From Clostridia bacterium (GTDB lineage Bacteria > Bacillota > Clostridia > Oscillospirales > CAG-272), in NCBI GenBank assembly GCA_017532025.1, contig JAFXJX010000053.1:1-38859 (forward strand): DNA of 38,859 bases, written 5' to 3'. Shown here one piece after another: positions 33,015 through 38,859 of this stretch. The position numbers and the translations under genes were made by a program. Positions within the stretch are counted from its first letter, which is position 1; every line of letters starts with the position of its first letter. Below the pieces are notes generated by a model. The model searched no databases. It saw nothing but the letters and a program-made list of their open reading frames with translations, and had not been told where the DNA came from.

Positions 33015-34187
33015 CTATTCAGCTGCTTCGGGTAACGAAACATCTGCGGCGAGTACATAATAGCTATCGTATTTGCAGTATGTACCGGTAGAATCATTCG
33101 AGGTAAGTGTAAACAGAATTTCATAGGTTTCGCCCGCCTTGGGGGTAAAATCCTTAACCTTCAAGTTAAGAATGTACCACTGTTCAGGCAGATAAGAACC
33201 CTCTTCAATTTCATACTCTTCGCCGTTGATATACAACGATTCAAAGAGTGTAAATGCTACACCCTTGGTATCGGTAGAGTTATCAAACGGATCTCCGTCG
33301 GACTTAAACTTAACCTGAATGCTACCGTCAGCGGCAAGTGTGGTAGGCTCGTTTTCAAGCAACCACCAACCGTCACCAACGATCTGATCAAACTGTACCT
33401 GGGAGAGGTACTTCGACTCGGATTTCTGAGGAGCCTTATATGTCCAGTATTCTCCCAAATTCCAAATATAGTGATACTGGCCGGGATAATTGGAGCCGTT
33501 ATAAATAACAGTACCATCTTCCAGTTCGGTATCTACAGGAGTTTTGAAAACGAGGTAAAGATCGTACTCCGTATCAGCAACAGGAACAAATCCGTCAGCT
33601 ACACACCAAATCTGATACCATTTAGCAGTGGTCCAGTAAGTAATGTTATATTTGGTATAATCGGCATCTTCATCAGCAGCATCTTTAATATAAAGTGCTA
33701 CCGGTTCGGTAACGAGCTGAATGCCGGGAGCAGCGGGATGTGTGGGGTGATCTTCAGCGGTAGTACCAAAGTGACCGCCTTCAGCCTTAAAACTGAAGTA
33801 CCAAATATAATCATACTCAACACCGTCAACACCCTTGCCTGCGGTGAGGGTATATTCTTCGTGAGGCGTAACCCACTGACCTTCTTCGTAAAGGACCTCT
33901 TCAATCCATTTTTCGTTTTCACCTCTGTATGTAACAGGAGCCTGAGTTACAGGAGCCTTAGGTGTTGTAGCTGCGCTGCTGTTCGGCGTTGTGCTACTAT
34001 CAGGTGTTGCAGGATTGGTAGCGGGAGTGGTTGTGGTTACCTCGGGAGTAGGAGTTGTGGTGGGTGCCTTTGTGGTAGCATCGGCTGTTGTTGTAGGAGC
34101 TTCAACACCGCCGCAAGCCACAAGAATCAGGCTTAACGAAACAATAGCAACCAAAACAACAACCAAAAGAGAAATCTTTCTTGCCAT
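33015..34187 (-). CDS. Surface lipoprotein with Thr/Pro linker and two related domains
   Basis: 390 residues. The signal ends in lipobox LVAC with Cys25. Residues about 30-86 are a low-complexity Thr/Pro/Ala/Ser linker, probably spanning the wall. Two domains follow (about 88-245 and 258-385) that share a pattern: LYI, then a short gap, WY with hydrophobics, DGFVP or KDFTP, a few residues, TEYDLY or ETYEIL. They look like diverged copies of one beta-sandwich, rich in Trp and Tyr as in carbohydrate-binding modules. No catalytic motif is seen. AAGGAGG precedes the ATG. Promoter TTGACT-17-TAAAAT lies at 34266-34294. Confidence 0.8.
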   Translation of the reverse strand: MARKISLLVVVLVAIVSLSLILVACGGVEAPTTTADATTKAPTTTPTPEVTTTTPATNPATPDSSTTPNSSAATTPKAPVTQAPVTYRGENEKWIEEVLYEEGQWVTPHEEYTLTAGKGVDGVEYDYIWYFSFKAEGGHFGTTAEDHPTHPAAPGIQLVTEPVALYIKDAADEDADYTKYNITYWTTAKWYQIWCVADGFVPVADTEYDLYLVFKTPVDTELEDGTVIYNGSNYPGQYHYIWNLGEYWTYKAPQKSESKYLSQVQFDQIVGDGWWLLENEPTTLAADGSIQVKFKSDGDPFDNSTDTKGVAFTLFESLYINGEEYEIEEGSYLPEQWYILNLKVKDFTPKAGETYEILFTLTSNDSTGTYCKYDSYYVLAADVSLPEAAE

Positions 34188-34265
34188 AGAGAATAATCCT
34201 CCTTAAGATAAATTTTGTATGTTTTCCCATCTATATAACTTGACTTAAAACATACTCTCATTCAT

Positions 34266-34294
34266 ATTTTACACCATTTTTATGAAAAAGTCAA
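34266..34294 (-). promoter_or_regulatory. Promoter of the two-domain lipoprotein
   Basis: Minus-strand -35 TTGACT (34289-34294), 17-base spacer, -10 TAAAAT (34266-34271). It begins 7 bases past the stop of the 899-residue gene, where no terminator is seen, so some readthrough is possible. Confidence 0.8.
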
Positions 34295-34300
34295 CAATTT

Positions 34301-37000
34301 TTAATCTATCTTAAAAAGATTTTTAGGTGAAATTGTCATTAATCTTTGGAAAAAATTCAAATCTGAAAAATACAAATCCGTCAAGTATTCTTTGAGAAGT
34401 TCTTTTTCCTCCTCGCAGGATACATATTTGAGCAAACCTCGAAAACGCTCTTTCCGTTTTTCGAGAGATCCCGACATTAAGTATCTATCACACTCCGTCC
34501 AAACACATTCACATGACAATTCACCCTTCGCTTTCAAAAGAAGCAACGATACGAGAATGGGGTCCAAGGAAATCTCATCAAGTTCGTCAAATGACGAGAT
34601 AAACGTTATCAGCGCATCTTGAAAATCGCTTCTGCTCATGAAATTCATAAGAATATTGCTGTAATACTTCACGAAATTCCCTTTTTTGTTAGAAAGTATT
34701 AACATAGCGCGCAACAGATAGCGGTACAATCTATCTAAAAACAGCCTGTTTTCTGGATTGTAAACCGGAAGCTTCTCCACAACGTATGGTGCGCATAGTT
34801 CTGATACCAAACTGCTACCGCTGACTCTTACCGTAAGCTTTTGATCATTTAAAACTATATTCTTCAAATCTACGCACAGAATTGCCGCATGAAACTCGTT
34901 ACTGATCGGATAGTCTGTTAGCAAAAGAATGTCTGTCATCAAGCGTATATCCACATCGCTGTTGGCATAATAATCATAAATATCATTCACCGATTGATTA
35001 ACAATATACGATGCCAAAACACGCACGAACTTTTTGTTGCGATAATCCGGACACGAATCAGCAAACAGTCTCAATAAATGATCTGCCGCTTCAATCTGCA
35101 ACACAGGAACCAAAAATTCAAGAAGTTCTTGAACCTTACTTTCAAAAGAAATATCTTTTTCAATTTCTTTTAAATAAAAATCATAAAAGAAGTGCGTCAA
35201 ATCGTCAAGCGTTGCGCTCTTTTGTTCCATAAATTTATGCAACGACATATCTGCCATAAATGCCGCAAAAGCATCCCGTTGCGAAAGAATCTCATCAATG
35301 ATACCCGTTTCTTTCGGATAGCTGCGACAAAGATTCATGTACAATGACAGAGTGTTTTCTCCGTATCGTCCTTTACGTGCAAACACCATTAAAAGAGCCG
35401 CTGCTGCTCTCGGCCTTCCAACAAACGCTTCCATAACCGCAAAAACAAGCTTTTCATCAATATCGATATTGTCACGTTTCTCGGCTTTGCGTTCTGCATA
35501 GATCCAAACGCCTCTGACCACAACTTGCTCTACAAACACATCGGGTAGTTGTTCCGCTTTACGGCAAAAATCAATCGCCAATTGATTGTTGCCTTCTTTA
35601 ATCAACATTAAGAAACCATTTCGGCAAATATGATACACCGATTCTTCACCATGTTCGCGAATCAAATCAGAATAGTGATCAACTACTACATACAGCAAAA
35701 CACACAGTTTTCTCAAATCGCGATTGATATAGTTACAATATTCATCAAACTGATTGTTTTTAAGTAAAGCAGAAGGCAGAAACTCATAAACAAACCCAAG
35801 TTTTTCAATAACGTCTGCGTGATACTCTTGGATCGACATGGTTTCATATATTCCAAATTGCTCATAGTGACACTCGGCATATTCAATAATCTCGCGCTTT
35901 ATACAAGAATCCGAATTCTTGAATATGTATGAAAGAAGCGGTAGCGCTTGTTCGTTAATTGAAAACTGAAATGCATTTTCTTTAAAACATTGCCAAAGAT
36001 CTAAAATTACCTTTTCAATTTTTCCTTTATCGGCAAAAGTAATCTTACTAAGGAAAAACAGAATACTATACGCTGAATCAAACCAACCAAAGTCACAATC
36101 AAGGAGTTTCAAAACACCTGCCGAAGTAGACAGCGACAGTTGATATCGGCTCATATAACCGTGAATTTCCTTCGAAATTTCAAATGCCGCTTCTGCATTT
36201 TCGGCAAATAATTGTGCGATAAAAATAGGATATTTGACAGCTTCGATATTCTCTGTTGACTTTCCTCCCATGTGATCAAACACAAAGTTACCGTGCAACA
36301 TTTCATTTGCAGTAGAAATACTGTTATCCGCGGCGCCGCAAATCAATTCGCAATCCTCGGGTCTATCGTGTGATGATGTTGAAAAAGTAATATCCTTTTT
36401 GATATGTTCTGGCAAACAACAATGGATTGCATAAAACCAATACTTCAAAAAAGAATGCTTTTCATTTAAAATCGTAACACGTTTACTGCGATTGCTGTCA
36501 ATCAACGCTTGTAAAAGCTGTGAAAGAATTTTCAGTCTTCCTTTGGAAAAGAACTTTTGAATCTCTCTTTGGTTTAGAACAAACTGAGGTCGCGGAAAAG
36601 AAACAGAAGGAAGAAGATTATACGAAGAATAGCTCGCCAACTCATCTTGCGTAAGCGATTGCTTAAAACAAGTGTTTATCGCATACAAAAACGGTGAAAT
36701 CTTCTCCCCGTCTTCAGTAACATATGTATGCAAGATAAAACCGTCTTTTATCGATACTTCAGAAACGGCGTAATATCCTGTTCGCGCAATTGCCACAGCA
36801 CCCGACGGAAGACGAAGATATGTTGTACACACATGATCAGTGTTGTCATCATCTTCAGGCAAATCATGAAAAGCAACGTTTTTTACCGTATGACGCAAAA
36901 TATATGAGGCATCCTCTTCTGCCAAACCTTTAGACGTGGCACAAAACGATTTTTCGTTACCATTTTCCTGCCAAAACGAATATAACAATTGGAAGGCCAT
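34301..37000 (-). CDS. Large protein resembling GTPase-associated protein 1 (GAP1)
   Basis: 899 residues with no signal peptide or clear membrane helix; alpha-helical over most of its length. The first 130 residues (QLLYSFWQ, ATSKGLAEEDASYI, TYLRLPSGAVAI, KDGFILHTYV) resemble the GAP1-N2 domain. The middle part, near residues 185-250, with CLPEHIKKDITFSTSSHDRPED, resembles the GAP1-M pattern of a Leu-Pro-x-x-x-Arg/Lys-x-x-Leu/Ile-Thr-Phe-Ser-Thr block. By family knowledge GAP1 proteins accompany GTPases in predicted NTP-dependent conflict systems. No GTPase is adjacent here. The assignment is by eye and tentative. It has its own promoter (37063-37091) and an AAAGGAG site. Confidence 0.5.
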   Translation of the reverse strand: MAFQLLYSFWQENGNEKSFCATSKGLAEEDASYILRHTVKNVAFHDLPEDDDNTDHVCTTYLRLPSGAVAIARTGYYAVSEVSIKDGFILHTYVTEDGEKISPFLYAINTCFKQSLTQDELASYSSYNLLPSVSFPRPQFVLNQREIQKFFSKGRLKILSQLLQALIDSNRSKRVTILNEKHSFLKYWFYAIHCCLPEHIKKDITFSTSSHDRPEDCELICGAADNSISTANEMLHGNFVFDHMGGKSTENIEAVKYPIFIAQLFAENAEAAFEISKEIHGYMSRYQLSLSTSAGVLKLLDCDFGWFDSAYSILFFLSKITFADKGKIEKVILDLWQCFKENAFQFSINEQALPLLSYIFKNSDSCIKREIIEYAECHYEQFGIYETMSIQEYHADVIEKLGFVYEFLPSALLKNNQFDEYCNYINRDLRKLCVLLYVVVDHYSDLIREHGEESVYHICRNGFLMLIKEGNNQLAIDFCRKAEQLPDVFVEQVVVRGVWIYAERKAEKRDNIDIDEKLVFAVMEAFVGRPRAAAALLMVFARKGRYGENTLSLYMNLCRSYPKETGIIDEILSQRDAFAAFMADMSLHKFMEQKSATLDDLTHFFYDFYLKEIEKDISFESKVQELLEFLVPVLQIEAADHLLRLFADSCPDYRNKKFVRVLASYIVNQSVNDIYDYYANSDVDIRLMTDILLLTDYPISNEFHAAILCVDLKNIVLNDQKLTVRVSGSSLVSELCAPYVVEKLPVYNPENRLFLDRLYRYLLRAMLILSNKKGNFVKYYSNILMNFMSRSDFQDALITFISSFDELDEISLDPILVSLLLLKAKGELSCECVWTECDRYLMSGSLEKRKERFRGLLKYVSCEEEKELLKEYLTDLYFSDLNFFQRLMTISPKNLFKID

Positions 37001-37062
37001 TTTGATACTCCTTTCCGCCAGCTACATTGCCACGCAACATAGACAAAAACTTTTGTTTTATT

Positions 37063-37091
37063 ATTATATCACAAAAAACCATTATCGTCAA
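37063..37091 (-). promoter_or_regulatory. Promoter of the GAP1-like gene
   Basis: Minus-strand -35 TTGACG (37086-37091), 17-base spacer, -10 TATAAT (37063-37068). Confidence 0.8.
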
Positions 37092-37114
37092 TTCTTTTTT
37101 CGTTTGACAAGAAA

Positions 37115-37145
37115 ATAAACTGCAACAAATACTGTTGCAGTTTAT
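37115..37145 (-). terminator. Terminator of the small CxxC membrane protein gene
   Basis: 13-bp stem ATAAACTGCAACA/TGTTGCAGTTTAT (37115-37127, 37133-37145) with a 5-base loop. On the minus strand it runs into TTTTC. Confidence 0.8.
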
Positions 37146-37153
37146 CATAAGCC

Positions 37154-37381
37154 TTAGTCATTGTTTTTACACATACCAAAATCTTGATTTTCGTTTTTTC
37201 CGCAAGCAATACATTCCTCACCCGTTGTAAGATAATCATACGAATCGGTATCAACTCGTTTTTTTCTTTTTTTGCTTTTTTTACACAGGAAAAACATCAC
37301 GAAAGCCACTGTAGCAACAATCAATAGTACCCAGATCCATTTTTTATTATGGGTTTCAGCCTCAAGGTAACGTCCCAACAT
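37154..37381 (-). CDS. Small single-pass membrane protein with Cys-rich tail
   Basis: 75 residues. A helix at about 16-33 (WIWVLLIVATVAFVMFFL) is followed by a basic stretch KKSKKRKKR and then an acidic, Tyr-rich part. The tail EECIACGKNENQDFGMCKNND has one CxxC plus a third Cys, like half a zinc ribbon. The basic flank puts the tail in the cytoplasm. AAAGGAGGG precedes the ATG at good distance and a terminator follows, so this is a real gene. It is not recognised as any family. It lies upstream of the GAP1-like gene on the same strand but is separated by a terminator and promoter. Confidence 0.7.
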   Translation of the reverse strand: MLGRYLEAETHNKKWIWVLLIVATVAFVMFFLCKKSKKRKKRVDTDSYDYLTTGEECIACGKNENQDFGMCKNND

Positions 37382-37439
37382 TGATCCCTCCTTTATTGTA
37401 TATGATTAGTATGAAACAGCCCACGGAAAACTATGCAAA

Positions 37440-37482
37440 AAGCGTTTATCATATACAAACAATTTGCATATGATAAACGCTT
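37440..37482 (-). terminator. Terminator of the M18 aminopeptidase gene
   Basis: 15-bp perfect stem (37440-37454 with 37468-37482), extended by CAAA/TTTG. The minus strand continues with TTTTTGC. Confidence 0.85.
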
Positions 37483-37499
37483 TATACCTTAACAGGATT

Positions 37500-38859
37500 T
37501 TAGTCACAGAAAACGCTGAATGCTTTATATGCCATGTAGATATCAGCTTTGGCAATCACTTCATAAGGTGCGTGCATAGAAAGAACCGGAACGCCGAGAT
37601 CGACAACATCAATATTTTTTTCTGCGATATAAACAGCAACTGTTCCTCCTCCACCGGCGTCAACCTTACCAAGTTCGCCTGTCTGCCATACAATACCTGC
37701 TTTGTCAAACATATTGCGAACATAACCAACAAATTCAGCAGAAGCGTCCGATGTACCGCTCTTACCTCCAGATCCTGTATATTTGGTCATAACAACGCCT
37801 TTGTTGATAAAGGAACTGTTTCTGGCTTCATATACGTCGCCAAAATTGGGATCATACGCAGCATTCACATCAGCAGAAAGACACTTGGAATTAAAACGAA
37901 CAAGATATTCGTTTGCACCGAGAGTTTTAGAAAGTGATGCAATCAAATCAATGAACACACTGCACTTCATACCGGTATTACCGCCGCTACCCACCTCTTC
38001 TTTGTCGGCAAGAATTGCCATCAATGTATGTACAGGAGCTTCTTTTTCGAGGATAGCCGCAAGCGCAGGATATGCACAAACTCTGTCATCGTGTCCGTAA
38101 CCGCCAATCAAAGAGCGATCAAAACCAATATCTCTTGCCTTAAAAGCTGGCACCACCGAAAGTTCAGCGCTCATAAAATCGCCTTCAACAATACCGTACT
38201 TTTCATTGAGAAGCTTCATAATAGCAAGCTTGATTTCACCGTCGGTATTCAAAGGGCGGGAGCCAATCAAAATATTCAGCTGCTCACCCTGAATAGCATC
38301 TCCAAGCGGTCTCGAAGCCTGACCTCTTCCAAGATGAGGAAGAAGGTCGTCAATATAGAAAACAGGATCACTGTCATCTTCACCTACCACAATGTCCACT
38401 ACGCTACCGTCGGATTTCATAACCGTACCGTGAATGGCAAGAGGGGTTGCGGTCCATTGATACTTCTTGATACCACCATAGTAGTGTGTCTTAAAAAATG
38501 CCATACCGGCATCTTCATACAACGGATGCTGCTTTAAGTCAATGCGAGGAGAGTCAATATGGGCAGCAGAAATACGAATACCGTTTTCAAGATTTTCGCT
38601 ACCGATAATAAAAAGAAGCAGTTCTTTACCACGATTGTTAAAAAACAGTTTATCCCCTGCTTTTACATCATCACCAAAGTGATATTCACGAAATCCTTGG
38701 GAAACAGCAAGCGCGATTCCTTCGTTAACAGCTTCTCTTTCCGTCTTCGAAGCATCAAGATACTTTACATATCCTTTGCAAAAAGCCTCCATTTTCTCAA
38801 TCTCAGCTTCATCCAACACTTCATAGACATTTCTCTTTTTGAATAGAATCGAATCCTTC
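37500..38859 (-). CDS. M18-family aminopeptidase (5' end cut by window edge)
   Basis: Dimetal aminopeptidase of the aspartyl aminopeptidase family, cytoplasmic. Landmarks are AAHIDSPRID, GYGHDDRVCAYPA, DKEEVGSGGNTG with its catalytic/metal Glu pair, SADVNAAYDPN and a final SMHAPYE; these carry the expected metal His and Asp. A GTG at 38819 could start a 439-residue protein, but the frame stays open to the window edge. The upstream residues FKKRNVYE fit the family's N-terminal KKKNVWE-type segment, so the true start is probably outside. A terminator follows at 37440. Confidence 0.92.
   Translation of the reverse strand, partial: KDSILFKKRNVYEVLDEAEIEKMEAFCKGYVKYLDASKTEREAVNEGIALAVSQGFREYHFGDDVKAGDKLFFNNRGKELLLFIIGSENLENGIRISAAHIDSPRIDLKQHPLYEDAGMAFFKTHYYGGIKKYQWTATPLAIHGTVMKSDGSVVDIVVGEDDSDPVFYIDDLLPHLGRGQASRPLGDAIQGEQLNILIGSRPLNTDGEIKLAIMKLLNEKYGIVEGDFMSAELSVVPAFKARDIGFDRSLIGGYGHDDRVCAYPALAAILEKEAPVHTLMAILADKEEVGSGGNTGMKCSVFIDLIASLSKTLGANEYLVRFNSKCLSADVNAAYDPNFGDVYEARNSSFINKGVVMTKYTGSGGKSGTSDASAEFVGYVRNMFDKAGIVWQTGELGKVDAGGGGTVAVYIAEKNIDVVDLGVPVLSMHAPYEVIAKADIYMAYKAFSVFCD

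Noticed and set aside
33471..34136. 221-codon plus-strand frame opposite the two-domain lipoprotein
   Set aside because: Its Cys/Gly-rich end is the complement of the Thr/Pro codons of the linker; an antisense shadow.
1..38859. CRISPR arrays, insertion sequences, prophage or integrase genes
   Set aside because: No regularly spaced repeats, no transposase or recombinase motifs in any frame. The only mobility sign is the tRNA repeat pair.

Overview
The window reads as chromosome of a low-to-moderate GC Gram-positive bacterium of the Clostridia type (Bacillota), probably an anaerobic gut or fermentative lineage. The grounds are an L-box lysine riboswitch ahead of dapA, the yicC-remA-gmk-rpoZ-priA-def-fmt-yugP-rsmB gene order, a YveK/YwqD-type polysaccharide regulator pair, a SleB-like hydrolase, lipoproteins with Thr/Pro/Ser linkers, strong AGGAGG ribosome sites and textbook TTGACA-17-TATAAT promoters. 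Genus cannot be fixed from the sequence. Most of the window is ordinary housekeeping DNA; no CRISPR array, rRNA, transposase or integrase was seen.

Left part (1-6.3 kb, minus strand): a lysine riboswitch with an intrinsic terminator controls dapA-dapB-lysA plus a D-2-hydroxyacid dehydrogenase that runs off the left edge. Upstream lie an unrecognised AT-rich membrane protein and enolase, which ends in a perfect 19-bp G/C-run palindrome. From 6.4 to 7.8 kb (plus) there is a YveK/YwqD-like pair whose ATPase half has lost the Walker A lysine. From 7.85 to 10.1 kb (minus) asnS is coupled to a diacylglycerol-kinase-family gene. From 10.4 to 13.6 kb (plus) come a small unknown protein, an M29 aminopeptidase, a TIM-barrel sugar isomerase and a Nudix hydrolase.

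Middle (13.6-21.8 kb, minus): a nine-gene operon, yicC-remA-gmk-rpoZ-priA-def-fmt-yugP-rsmB, covering RNA decay, nucleotide supply, transcription, replication restart, N-terminal formylation/deformylation and rRNA methylation. Its promoter is divergent from that of an archaeal/fungal-type asd, the enzyme that feeds the DAP pathway at the left end. Then come an EamA permease (minus), a SleB-like cell-wall hydrolase, an MBL hydrolase, and the aminoacyl-tRNA synthetase pair gltX-glnS (plus), followed by a solitary PadR regulator (minus).

Right part (30-38.9 kb): a tRNA-Arg(CCU) gene is followed 909 bp later by a second copy of its 3' half, from anticodon loop to CCA, with one mismatch in 44. The two copies flank a small palindrome-rich cassette carrying one membrane protein and no integrase, which is the layout left by site-specific integration into a tRNA gene. 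Beyond it lie a CotH-kinase lipoprotein, a convergent lipoprotein with two related domains, an 899-residue protein resembling GTPase-associated protein 1 (GAP1) of bacterial conflict systems, a tiny membrane protein with a CxxC tail, and an M18 aminopeptidase cut by the right edge.
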